The translations under genes were made by a program, and so were the position numbers. From Betaproteobacteria bacterium (GTDB taxonomy: Bacteria; Pseudomonadota; Gammaproteobacteria; Burkholderiales; Casimicrobiaceae): 64,000 nucleotides of DNA. The stretch is taken from the NCBI GenBank assembly GCA_013298695.1, contig JAAFIS010000002.1:340935-404934 (forward strand), in the 5' to 3' direction. Position 1 is the stretch's first letter. Each line of letters begins with the position of its first letter. This document shows, one piece after another, positions 1 through 8,622 of the stretch. The notes under the pieces were generated by a model. It was not told the DNA's origin, ran no database searches, and saw only the letters and a list, made by a program, of their open reading frames with translations.

Positions 1-1263
1 CCAGCTTTGCTCCATCACACCGATCACGATGCCGATGATGCCGCCGAAAATCACGCCGTTTAGTAGCGCAACGCTGATTTCTTTTCGGATGAGGCGGCGG
101 AAATGCTCGCTGCCAATTTGTCCGAGCGCAATCGCGCGGGCGATCATAGTGAGCGTTTGGTTGCCTGAGTTGCCGCCGATGCCGGCCACGATGGTTTGCA
201 GGACGGCGAGCACCGCAAGTTTTGAGATCGAGCCTTGAAACAAGTCGGTTGCGCGCGAGGCGATGAAGGCGGTGACTAAGTTAAGCGCAAGCCATTGCCA
301 GCGGTTTTTAACGCTCTTCCAAACACTCGCGAACACGTCCTCTTCTTCGCGCAAACCCGCGACCTTGCGGGCGTCTTCTTCCGCGCTTTCGCGAACGAAA
401 TCGAGCACTTCCGCGACCGTTACGCGCCCCACCAATTCGCCCTTGGCGTCGACTACGGGCGCAGAGACGAGGTCGTATCGTTCAAACGCCGCAGCGGCCG
501 AGTCGGCATGATCGGTGGCTTCAAATCGAATGGGCGGCTCGATCATCACGTCGCTGACCAAACGTTCTTCGTCAGTGACCAAAATCACGTTGGTCGGGAG
601 CACGCCGAGTAGCCGGTCGTCGCGATCAACAACGAAAACCTGATCTGTATTGGCAGGCAACTCATCGAAGCGGCGCAGATAGCGCATCACGACTTCGAGC
701 GAAACATCGGCGCGCACTTCGATCATGTCGAAATCCATGAGCGCACCGACCATGTCTTCCTCGTACGACATCGCTTGCCGCAGCTGCTCTCGCTCTTCGG
801 GATCAAGTGCACGCTTGACCTCTTCCACCACTTCAAACGGAAGATCGGGCGCGAGCTCGGCAATGTCTTCAGCGTCGAGCGTGGCCGCAGCGGCCACCAG
901 CTCGGGCGCATCCATACTCGCGATCAGACTCTCGCGCACTGCATCCGATGTTTCAACAAGAATGTCGCCGTCGCGCTCAGCCTTGACTAAATCCCAAACG
1001 AAGAGCCGCTCGTCAAGCGGCAAGGCTTCAAGAATGTGTGCAACGTCAGCGGGGTGAAGATCTTCGAGCTTCGCGCGCAGCGTGGTGAGCACGCCGTCGA
1101 GTACCGGACTTTTGTGCGCCTGCGCAATCGTCTCGGGTAACGACTGCGCAAATCCAGACAGCAGCCGGTACTGTCGGACTAACGCGATTACTTCGGCGAG
1201 CGCCTCGGTGAGCGCGTCATCCACGCTCGCAGAAAGCGACTCTTTGTCGAGAGCTTCGGGCAT
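1..1263 (-). CDS. mgtE: Magnesium transporter MgtE (C-terminus cut by window edge)
   Basis: Inner-membrane Mg2+ channel/transporter. About 421 residues are visible, starting MPEALDKESL. An acidic helical MgtE N domain (about residues 35-160, with LHPADVAHILEALP) is followed by a CBS pair (about 165-300, including VFVVDRDDRLLGVLP and SAPVVDAKGELVGRV). The start of the membrane domain then carries GIGGNSGNQTLTMIARAIAL, a strongly conserved family segment. The frame stays open to base 1, so roughly the last 30-50 residues of a normal 450-480 residue protein lie outside. The ATG at 1263 was chosen because no upstream in-frame start was seen; its ribosome site is weak. In known MgtE proteins the N and CBS domains close the pore when Mg2+ is high. 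Confidence 0.95.
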   Translation of the reverse strand, partial: MPEALDKESLSASVDDALTEALAEVIALVRQYRLLSGFAQSLPETIAQAHKSPVLDGVLTTLRAKLEDLHPADVAHILEALPLDERLFVWDLVKAERDGDILVETSDAVRESLIASMDAPELVAAAATLDAEDIAELAPDLPFEVVEEVKRALDPEEREQLRQAMSYEEDMVGALMDFDMIEVRADVSLEVVMRYLRRFDELPANTDQVFVVDRDDRLLGVLPTNVILVTDEERLVSDVMIEPPIRFEATDHADSAAAAFERYDLVSAPVVDAKGELVGRVTVAEVLDFVRESAEEDARKVAGLREEEDVFASVWKSVKNRWQWLALNLVTAFIASRATDLFQGSISKLAVLAVLQTIVAGIGGNSGNQTLTMIARAIALGQIGSEHFRRLIRKEISVALLNGVIFGGIIGIVIGVMEQSW

Positions 1264-1355
1264 GGAGAGAAGATGTCCAATGGATTGATAGGAACTGCGA
1301 CTGCTAAATTCTAGCTGTCGTTCTCATCGCCCATTAAGACAGGGCGATGTCGCGT

Positions 1356-2054
1356 TTATTCAGGTAACTCGACTTGAGGCATCCGCGCCACAATAATGCC
1401 GATTTTTTTTCGTAAGCCGGGCGCGTTACCGTTGCGCTCATAAAACCGCGGGTTTGGTGCCATTGCAGCGAGCCTCGCGGCTTGCTCAACACTTAACTGC
1501 GACGCGCCCACACCGAAATAGCGCCGCGCGGCAGCTTCTGCGCCGAACACCCCGTTGCCCCATTCGATTACGTTGAGATAGAGCTCAAGAATGCGCTCTT
1601 TATCGAGCGTGTATTCGAGCATCAGCGTAATGATTGCTTCTTGCCCCTTGCGCAGATACGACTTTTCAGGCGACAGAAACAAGTTTTTCGCGAGCTGCTG
1701 CGTAATTGTCGAGCCGCCGGCAACGAACTTTCCGCGTTGCTTGTTTTTTTCCATCGCGAGTTCGATACCCTCCCAATCGAAGCCCTCGTGGTCGACGAAT
1801 TTGGAGTCCTCTGCCGCAATCATCGCTCGCTTTAAGTTACGCGATATTTTTTCGTAGTCCACCCATTGATATTTGAGCGTTGCATTCGGCGCTTTTTCAT
1901 GAAGTTCCCCGAGGCGATACGACATAAACGCAGTGCGATCAGGGGGATGGTTGGCAAACCAGAGGACGAACGCGAAAAAGTAACACTGTGCTGCGACGAA
2001 GAGCACGATGCACATGAGAATGACGGCGCTGAAGGCTCGCAATAACGTACGCAT
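1356..2054 (-). CDS. mtgA: Monofunctional biosynthetic peptidoglycan transglycosylase
   Basis: Polymerises lipid II into glycan strands in the periplasm. 232 residues, the usual length for MtgA. A single N-terminal membrane anchor (about 8-33) is followed by a GT51 domain. The catalytic ED-x2-F-x2-H motif is AEDSKFVDHEGF with Glu82, and GGSTITQQLAKN (113-124) is the second family signature. No penicillin-binding transpeptidase domain follows, which separates it from class A PBPs. It lies 7 bp after the TonB-type gene on the same strand. In many betaproteobacteria aroE lies next to mtgA; it is not here. Confidence 0.96.
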   Translation of the reverse strand: MRTLLRAFSAVILMCIVLFVAAQCYFFAFVLWFANHPPDRTAFMSYRLGELHEKAPNATLKYQWVDYEKISRNLKRAMIAAEDSKFVDHEGFDWEGIELAMEKNKQRGKFVAGGSTITQQLAKNLFLSPEKSYLRKGQEAIITLMLEYTLDKERILELYLNVIEWGNGVFGAEAAARRYFGVGASQLSVEQAARLAAMAPNPRFYERNGNAPGLRKKIGIIVARMPQVELPE

Positions 2055-2061
2055 CGCGACG

Positions 2062-3012
2062 CTACAGCTTTCGCACCGGGGCGGGGGTTTGCTCGGCTGG
2101 AAATGCGCCGCCTTTGCTCTCTAACTCACCTTCGCGAGTAAAGCTCCAAGTCCGCGTGATGTAGAGGATGTCAGTATCCGCGCGGACATCCGCAGGAAAC
2201 GGCGAATAAGGCGCGGCACGTTCGACAATTTTGAGCGCAGCAGCGTCAAGGATGCGCTGCCCGGATGAGCGATCAATCTCAACCGACTCAACGCGGCCGT
2301 CGGCTTTGATGCCCACTGTGAGCACCAACGACCCGTGAATTCGTCGTTCACGCGCAACGGCAGGATAGTTGTCGTTTCCCACTTTCTCAACTTTTTGCCG
2401 CCAATCTTCAACATAGCGAGCAAAACGATACTCAGCTGCGCGGGCGCCAATGTGTCGCTTCTTCGGCCGTTGCTGATAGTTATCGAACTCACGCGCGATC
2501 TGTGCTTCGAGCCGCTGAAGCTCAAGCGCTTTCTCCGAGAGTTGCTTCATCGTGCTCGCGGCTTCGGCTTTAGTCGATTCCGTTGCCTCACGTTGATTGG
2601 CGGCCTGTGACTTGCTGCGCAGCTGTTGCATCAGCTCACGGGTTTGCCGTTCAAGCGATTGCACTTGCTCTTGCGCAAGCGCAAGCTGCATCTGTTGCGC
2701 ATCAATGGCAGCGCGCGGCAGCGGTGAGCTCAGCCGACGTTTGGCATCGGTGTTGCCACCGCCATCGAGGTTAGCTTGCGCGAGAAAGTCTGCCTTGCTC
2801 GGTTTGCTCGTCGTCTTCGCGTTGACCAACGAAACTTCAAGTGGCGGCGACACCGCGGGTGGCTTAAACAAATCTGGCAATTTAAAGTGGAGTGAGAGCA
2901 CAACGGCATGAACCGCCACCGACGCCATAATCGTCCATGTCAGCAGCGGGCTCATTTTTGCGACAACTGCCGGGCGCTGGTAGACGATGGATTTGTGGGG
3001 TTTTGCTCTCAC
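2062..3012 (-). CDS. TonB-family energy transducer
   Basis: 316 residues. An N-terminal membrane segment (about 22-43, SPLLTWTIMASVAVHAVVL) is followed by a short Pro-containing linker. Then comes a Gln/Glu/Lys-rich stretch (about 105-190) that looks like coiled coil, and a C-terminal TonB domain with YPAVARERRIHGSLVLTVGI. TonB proteins pass proton-motive force from ExbBD to outer-membrane receptors. No exbB, exbD or receptor gene is adjacent, so its partner is unknown. The coiled coil in place of the usual Pro-rich spacer is also seen in TolA-like proteins, but the C-terminal domain fits TonB better. Probably co-transcribed with mtgA. Confidence 0.85.
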   Translation of the reverse strand: MRAKPHKSIVYQRPAVVAKMSPLLTWTIMASVAVHAVVLSLHFKLPDLFKPPAVSPPLEVSLVNAKTTSKPSKADFLAQANLDGGGNTDAKRRLSSPLPRAAIDAQQMQLALAQEQVQSLERQTRELMQQLRSKSQAANQREATESTKAEAASTMKQLSEKALELQRLEAQIAREFDNYQQRPKKRHIGARAAEYRFARYVEDWRQKVEKVGNDNYPAVARERRIHGSLVLTVGIKADGRVESVEIDRSSGQRILDAAALKIVERAAPYSPFPADVRADTDILYITRTWSFTREGELESKGGAFPAEQTPAPVRKL

Positions 3013-3066
3013 GCTTTGATTTTATGAGCGTTTACTGCAAAAGCCGTTGCCGAAAACGCGCGGGGA

Positions 3067-4911
3067 TCAAACGATTTTTTCTACAAAGCGCAGATGCAAC
3101 GTCGGCTCGTATAAATCCACTTCAGCGATGGCGAGCACCACTTTTACACCGGGCTCCTGCGCTGACATATCGTTGACCCGTTGCACGATCGGGAGTGAAT
3201 CAAACCTAACCAGATTTTCGCGAATCACCGTCGCTGTAACGCGCTCAATCTTTTCTTGGACGATGTAGCGCAAACACCAGTAAAACTCCATCTGCTGTTG
3301 GAATTCGTTGTAAGTGCCATAGGTTGCATCGAAATCAGCAATGGCTGCGAGCAGTTTCGCGTCGCCACGCGCGTACGCAGGCGCCTCACCGCGAACCACT
3401 GACATGATTTGACGCTGGTTGACTAAGTCGGCATATCGACGCAGCGGCGACGTGGCCCACAAGTAGTGCGGCACGTTCAGCCCCTCGTGTGCGCCCGCTT
3501 GTGAACTCATCTTCGTCTTGCCTGCAGCCTGGACGCGGAACATGCCGGTGGCGCCGCGATCTGCGAGCACCTTTGCCCAGGCTACGTTGGCGTAGATCAT
3601 GAGCTCAGAGACGATGACATCAATGGCCGAACCGCGCGCACGCGGACGAACATCAATGCGCGAGTCGCTGGCGTCGGGATCACCGACGACCGTAAAGTTG
3701 TAATCGATACGATTGACCGCTTGCTCACCGCGCACACCCTGAAGCTGCGCGCAGAGTCGGTACAGCAGCCTGAGCTCAGCGGCAAATGGCGAAGACTTAT
3801 CGCCTGGCTCCATCCAGGTACTCGCGTCAAGCGCAGGAATACGCAGATTTTGCGCGATGTGAACTCGGTCGATTTTGGTTTCGACGTGTTTGACCTCAAG
3901 GGCCGCATCAACATCGAGATAAAGCGAGAGCGCGGGGAGCTCGCGTCCGGCATCTAGTGAATATTGCGCGCACGCTGCATCCGGAAGCATCGTGATCTTG
4001 TTGCCTGGCATGTAAACCGTTGACAAGCGATCGCGCGCGATTTTGTCAAGGGCAGAGTCAACGGCGATGCCAAGCGCGGGCGCAGCGATGTGAATGCCAA
4101 TGCGATGACCCGTCGCGGTTTGGGTGACGGAAAACGCATCGTCAATCTCAGTCGTCGAATCGTCGTCAATGCTGAACGCGCGCACCTCAGCGTCCGGCAA
4201 ATCATCCGGCACCTGAGGCGCATCCGTTGGCGGAAACGCGGTGCCCTTCGGAAAAACGTTGAGCAAAAACTTTCCGTAATGCAATGCGTGCGTCGAGGCG
4301 ATGATGCCGCATTTCGCGAGTAGCGCAATAGGCGCCATCCGCGCTTTTTCGACCGCCGCCGCCAGCGCTTTGTACTCAAGCGATTGTTTGTCGGGTGCAT
4401 GAAGCAATTTCAACCATTGCAGCACAATCGCATCGGGAGCACGACCCGCAACGAGTTCATCAACCCACGCCGCGACTTGTTCCGCTTCGCGGGCTTTTCG
4501 CTCCGCCCCGGCCAGCGCCGCTTTAAGCGCATCGGCAGGTGCGGGTTTGTAAATTCCCTTGCCGCGCTTGTAGAAATACATTGGCGCGGAGTGGAGCGCA
4601 AGAAGCGTTGCAGCAATTTGCGCCACCGTCGCCTGCTCACCGAAATACTCGCGAGCAAAATCTGCAAACCCGCGCTCGCCCGCCGCTCCCGCGCTCTCCC
4701 ACAATAGCGTGAGATCTAATCCATCTTTAAGCGTTTCGGCTTCCGCTTTTATCGCCCAAATATCTTGGGCGACAAGCTTGAAAATAACATTAGTCGACTT
4801 AATCTTTAATCGACGTCCCTCCTTGGTTTCAATGTGTGTGGAAGCGTCGGAAGTTGCTGTGACGGTGCCGAACTTAAGCTGTCCGTCGTCTTCAAAAATG
4901 GCGTGGGTCAT
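3067..4911 (-). CDS. RNase II/R-family 3'-5' exoribonuclease (RNB domain)
   Basis: 614 residues. The RNB catalytic signature is IDDDSTTEIDDAFSV (about 248-262) with its cluster of metal-binding Asp residues; further RNB blocks are YMPGNKITMLPDA and TSPLRRYADLVNQRQI. The N-terminus (FEDDGQLKFGTVTA) is short, and no clear paired cold-shock domains or basic C-terminal S1 tail are seen, so it is a compact RNase II-like form rather than RNase R. Degrades single-stranded RNA processively in the cytoplasm. Its stop overlaps the start of the 5'-nucleotidase gene in a 4-bp overlap (4908-4911), indicating a shared transcript in which the nucleotidase would be upstream. Confidence 0.9.
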   Translation of the reverse strand: MTHAIFEDDGQLKFGTVTATSDASTHIETKEGRRLKIKSTNVIFKLVAQDIWAIKAEAETLKDGLDLTLLWESAGAAGERGFADFAREYFGEQATVAQIAATLLALHSAPMYFYKRGKGIYKPAPADALKAALAGAERKAREAEQVAAWVDELVAGRAPDAIVLQWLKLLHAPDKQSLEYKALAAAVEKARMAPIALLAKCGIIASTHALHYGKFLLNVFPKGTAFPPTDAPQVPDDLPDAEVRAFSIDDDSTTEIDDAFSVTQTATGHRIGIHIAAPALGIAVDSALDKIARDRLSTVYMPGNKITMLPDAACAQYSLDAGRELPALSLYLDVDAALEVKHVETKIDRVHIAQNLRIPALDASTWMEPGDKSSPFAAELRLLYRLCAQLQGVRGEQAVNRIDYNFTVVGDPDASDSRIDVRPRARGSAIDVIVSELMIYANVAWAKVLADRGATGMFRVQAAGKTKMSSQAGAHEGLNVPHYLWATSPLRRYADLVNQRQIMSVVRGEAPAYARGDAKLLAAIADFDATYGTYNEFQQQMEFYWCLRYIVQEKIERVTATVIRENLVRFDSLPIVQRVNDMSAQEPGVKVVLAIAEVDLYEPTLHLRFVEKIV

Positions 4912-5822
4912 TGTTTGCTGTTCGTAATGCCGTGGGGCACGTGCCCCGCAGCGACCACGCGACTTGCCGATTCGACATGGCGACGTTGGTCATCAAAAAA
5001 AATGTCTGCGCCAAAAGCGCGCAGGAATTCGGATTTGTCGAGCCCACCCAAAAAGAGCGCCTCGTCGATACGAATGCCCCATTTGCGCAGCGTACGGATC
5101 ACCCGCTCATGGGCGGGTGCGCTGCGCGCAGTCACCAACGCCGTGCGGATCGGCTGTTGGTCGCGAGGGAATTCTGTTTGGATGCGGTGAAGCGCCTGTA
5201 AGAAACCGCGAAACGGGCCGCCTTCAAGCGGCGTTGCGGCAGCCGCTTGCTCAGAACGACTGAACGCTTCCAGACCGCTTGCCTGATAAACACGTTCGGC
5301 TTCGTCAGAAAACAACACGGCATCGCCGTCGAAGGCGATACGCAGCTCGTTGGGCTTTGCGCCTGAATCAACGCTGTCGTGCGGCGCACGCGGCACGATG
5401 GTCGCAGCAGCGTGGCCGTGCTGCAACGCATGCAACACGTCTCCAGCGTCGGCAGACAAAAACAGGTGCGAGCCTAGCGCTGACACGTAGCGAGAGGTGT
5501 CGCTGCCGCTCGTAAAAACCGCGCGAGTGATGGCAAGCCCATAGTGTTGAATAGCGTTGAACACACGCAACCCGGTATCGGCGCTATTGCGCGACAAAAG
5601 CACCACCTCAACGTAAGGTCGACCCGATACGTTCAGCGCCAACAGCTTGCGTGCAAGGTCGAATGCAACACCCGGCGACAACACGATCGACTCGCGCTCG
5701 ACCTGGTGTGCTTGATACGCCTCCACCCCTTGTTGCTCGTACACGGCGTGGCTCTCTGACAAATCGAAAAGTGCTCGCGAAGATATCGCGACCACCAGAC
5801 GATCATCAAGAGAGATAGCCAC
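4908..5822 (-). CDS. Cytosolic 5'-nucleotidase family protein
   Basis: 304 residues matching the bacterial 5'-nucleotidase family related to eukaryotic NT5C1 (PF06189). Recognisable blocks are LVVAISSRALFDLSESH at the N-terminus, VEVVLLSRNSADTGLRVFNA, RAVFTSGSDTSRYVSALG and RIAFDGDAVLFSDEAERVY. It dephosphorylates nucleoside 5'-monophosphates in the cytoplasm; substrate preference cannot be read from sequence. The gene overlaps the exoribonuclease by 4 bp and follows the TPR-methyltransferase by 3 bp. A nuclease plus a nucleotidase in one transcription unit would suit breakdown of RNA to nucleosides, but this is inference. Confidence 0.88.
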   Translation of the reverse strand: MAISLDDRLVVAISSRALFDLSESHAVYEQQGVEAYQAHQVERESIVLSPGVAFDLARKLLALNVSGRPYVEVVLLSRNSADTGLRVFNAIQHYGLAITRAVFTSGSDTSRYVSALGSHLFLSADAGDVLHALQHGHAAATIVPRAPHDSVDSGAKPNELRIAFDGDAVLFSDEAERVYQASGLEAFSRSEQAAAATPLEGGPFRGFLQALHRIQTEFPRDQQPIRTALVTARSAPAHERVIRTLRKWGIRIDEALFLGGLDKSEFLRAFGADIFFDDQRRHVESASRVVAAGHVPHGITNSKQ

Positions 5823-5825
5823 GGA

Positions 5826-7136
5826 CTAGATCGCCTGCGACTTTAGCGCGCACACCATGAACCCATGGATCGGCTGTCCACCTTCTTGCCGAACAACAAC
5901 GTCTTCAATTTCAGCCAGCTTCAACCCGTTGGATTCACACAAGCGTTGAACGTAGTGCTTTGAGTGAGCGAAGCGATGGGTGGAGCGCAGGAACACATCG
6001 CCCTCATCTTCGGTGGCCGCTTCGCAGCTGAAATAGAGTGCGCCGCTTGGACGCAACACACGCGCCGCATCAGCAATGAACTGCTCTAGTTTGCCCACGT
6101 ATATGAGCACATCGGTAGCGACGATCACTTCGTATTCGTTCGCGTCGGTTGCTGCGAGCGCCTCGCCTAGATCTACGAGGTGGAGGCGGTGATAGACGTC
6201 ACGGCGCTCTGCTTGTTCAACCATTTCTTTTGACACATCAACGCCCACGAAGTAGCCGTTAATGCGCCCAAGCGCAGCGCCCAAGAGCCCAGTTCCGCAA
6301 CCGAGATCGAGGAGGTTGATGTTGAGGCCGGGAAATCGATCACGAATCTTTGTTGCGAACAATTCCGGCAGACGGTATTGCAGAATCTTGAGTACTTGAC
6401 GATCAAAAAAAGCGGCGTAGTCGGCGTAGAGTGCTCGCACAATGCTGGCGGGTATGCGATCCGGTTGCTCGCCTCGCGCGCGAGCCGAGTGATACACAAC
6501 GTACTCATCGTTCGGTGCAATCGCCAGCGCGTCTGCGGCCAATTTGAGCGCTCGTTTGCTGTCGCCTCGAGCGGTGTGAAGCTCAGCAAGCTGGATCATG
6601 GCGGAGGTGTTCGCGGGCTGCGCAGCGAGAACTTTCTCCAACAAGGCAATGGCTTCGTCGGGCGCGGTTGCAGAGATGGTCTGAGCAAGGAGAAAGTCGA
6701 CTCCGGGCTCGGTAGGGTTAGCTTTCTGCGCGGCGCGCAACAATCCTTCAGCGGCAGCCCCATCACCAAGACGACGATACAACGTAGCGGCAAGTTCAAC
6801 CGCGGGCAAGTAGCGCGGTGCAGCTTGCGCGATCTGGCGGCACTCGTCTAGCGCCTCTTGCAGTTTGCCTTGGACGGTTAGGGCTTGGGCTCGCTGAAAA
6901 CGAGGATGCACCCAACTTGTGTTGAGCGCGGAGGCTCGCGAAACAGCGTCAATCGCTGCCGTTGGGTTGTTCGCAGCTAGGGCGAGATCAGCCCCGATTG
7001 AGTAGACACGAGGATCATTCGGCGACGTTTTTTGTAGCGCGTTGAGCGCAACGGCCGCAGTTTTCAGATCACGGGAGGCGATGAGGGACTGAATCCGAGA
7101 GAGCTCGGGTTCATTCGCGCGAAATTGTTCAAACAC
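5826..7136 (-). CDS. TPR-repeat protein with C-terminal SAM-dependent methyltransferase
   Basis: 436 residues. About residues 1-215 are helical tetratricopeptide repeats (for example SAMIQLAELHTARGDSKRAL near 178-197). A class I methyltransferase follows, with motif I LLDLGCGTG (275-283) and later IVATDVLIYVGKLE and LRPSGALYFSCEA. The fold is clear but the substrate is not; proteins of this architecture are usually annotated as TPR-domain methyltransferases of unknown target. It lies 3 bp before the nucleotidase on the same strand, so probably the first gene of the methyltransferase-nucleotidase-exonuclease unit. The gap to mpl (7137-7226) carries no obvious feature. Confidence 0.88.
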   Translation of the reverse strand: MFEQFRANEPELSRIQSLIASRDLKTAAVALNALQKTSPNDPRVYSIGADLALAANNPTAAIDAVSRASALNTSWVHPRFQRAQALTVQGKLQEALDECRQIAQAAPRYLPAVELAATLYRRLGDGAAAEGLLRAAQKANPTEPGVDFLLAQTISATAPDEAIALLEKVLAAQPANTSAMIQLAELHTARGDSKRALKLAADALAIAPNDEYVVYHSARARGEQPDRIPASIVRALYADYAAFFDRQVLKILQYRLPELFATKIRDRFPGLNINLLDLGCGTGLLGAALGRINGYFVGVDVSKEMVEQAERRDVYHRLHLVDLGEALAATDANEYEVIVATDVLIYVGKLEQFIADAARVLRPSGALYFSCEAATEDEGDVFLRSTHRFAHSKHYVQRLCESNGLKLAEIEDVVVRQEGGQPIHGFMVCALKSQAI

Positions 7137-7226
7137 GATAAGTGTCCGTTGAGTAGCAAACCCTTGATTTTAAGGAAACATGAGCCGTTCGCTCGAATGT
7201 TGCGCAAACGTCGTGTGTGCGAAGGC

Positions 7227-8585
7227 TCAGACCGTACGATTCGTGAGCGCCTGAAGCACTTTTGAGTGAATTCCCCCGAATCCGCCGTTACTCATGAACA
7301 GCAGATGGTCGCCTCGACGCGCGTTCGCCACAAGGGTATCGACGAGCTGTTGCAAGTCTTTCACGTCACGGCTTTTTTCCTTGATCGATTCGAGCGCTTC
7401 GCCCACATTCCAATTCACGGCACCCGAAAACGAATACACCAGATCAGCGCCTGCCAAACTCGGAGCGAGAGCGTCGCGCATCGCACCTTGCTTCATCGTG
7501 TTCGAGCGCGGCTCGAACACCGCAACGATTCGTTCGTTGCCGCGTAGTGTTTCACGCAGCGCGCCAATCGATGCGGCAATCGCTGTCGGGTGATGCGCGA
7601 AATCATCGTAAACGCGAACGCCGTTTACCTCTCCCCGCAGCTCCATTCGCCGCGCAACACCGCCGAACTGTGTAAGCGCAGATAACGCGACTTTCGGATC
7701 AACGCCGACGTGGCGCGCAGCGGCGATCGCGGCCATTGCGTTCATGCGGTTGTGTTCCCCGGGCATTTTCAGCGTTAACTCGCCAAATCGTTCGCCCGCA
7801 AAATCGAGTTGCCCTTCGGAGGTGAAATGCCAGCCTGACTCGTCGCCAAAGCTTTCGCGTTGCGACCAGCAGCCCATCGCGAGCACCGCGCGCAGCGCAG
7901 CGCTAGTTGCGTTCACGATGATGCGCCCAGATGCGGGAACCGATCGCACCAGATGGTGAAACTGACGCTCTATCGCAGCCAGGTCGGGAAAAATATCGGC
8001 GTGATCGAATTCGAGATTGTTGAGCACTGCGGTGCGTGGTCCGTAGTGAACAAACTTGCTTCGCTTGTCAAAGAAAGCGGTGTCATATTCGTCCGCTTCA
8101 ACGACAAAATATTTTGCTTCGCGTCCGTCTTTCGCGCGCAGTCGAGCCGAGATCCCATGATCTTTGGCGATGCCGCCGATCAGAAATCCACTTGCGACAC
8201 CCGCAGCGTCCAATACGTAGCTCAGCATCGACGTTGTTGTGGTTTTCCCGTGCGTTCCGGCTACCGCCAAAACATGTTTACCGCGCAACACGTTTTCCGC
8301 GAGCCACTGCGGGCCTGAAACGTATCGGGCGCCAGCGTCTAAGATCGCCTCCATCAACGCATTTCCACGCGACACGACGTTGCCAATCACGAACACGTCG
8401 GGATTGAGCGCAAGCTGTTCCGCGCCGTATCCAGCAACGAGCTCAATTCCGAGCGACTCAAGCTGGGTTGACATGGGTGGATAGACGTTGGCGTCGCAAC
8501 CGGTGACCCGATGGCCCGATTCGCGTGCGAGCGCTGCGATCCCGCCCATAAAAGTACCGCAGATACCAAGGATATGTAAGTGCAT
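7227..8585 (-). CDS. mpl: UDP-N-acetylmuramate:L-Ala-gamma-D-Glu-meso-DAP ligase
   Basis: Murein-recycling ligase that joins recovered tripeptide to UDP-MurNAc in the cytoplasm. 452 residues from the chosen start MHLHILGICG. It shows the Mpl N-terminal glycine motif GICGTFMGG (7-15), the Mur ligase ATP loop AGTHGKTTTT (109-118), NLEFDHADIF and the C-terminal DDFAHHPTAI. The frame is open upstream as far as 8708, but the family starts at exactly this MHLHILGI and the longer version would overlap the GGDEF gene. The ribosome site before 8585 is weak. Stands alone here, consistent with a non-essential recycling role. Confidence 0.96.
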   Translation of the reverse strand: MHLHILGICGTFMGGIAALARESGHRVTGCDANVYPPMSTQLESLGIELVAGYGAEQLALNPDVFVIGNVVSRGNALMEAILDAGARYVSGPQWLAENVLRGKHVLAVAGTHGKTTTTSMLSYVLDAAGVASGFLIGGIAKDHGISARLRAKDGREAKYFVVEADEYDTAFFDKRSKFVHYGPRTAVLNNLEFDHADIFPDLAAIERQFHHLVRSVPASGRIIVNATSAALRAVLAMGCWSQRESFGDESGWHFTSEGQLDFAGERFGELTLKMPGEHNRMNAMAAIAAARHVGVDPKVALSALTQFGGVARRMELRGEVNGVRVYDDFAHHPTAIAASIGALRETLRGNERIVAVFEPRSNTMKQGAMRDALAPSLAGADLVYSFSGAVNWNVGEALESIKEKSRDVKDLQQLVDTLVANARRGDHLLFMSNGGFGGIHSKVLQALTNRTV

Positions 8586-8622
8586 ACGGAAACAAGTGCC
8601 GCGCGAAGTGCGGTAAATCAAA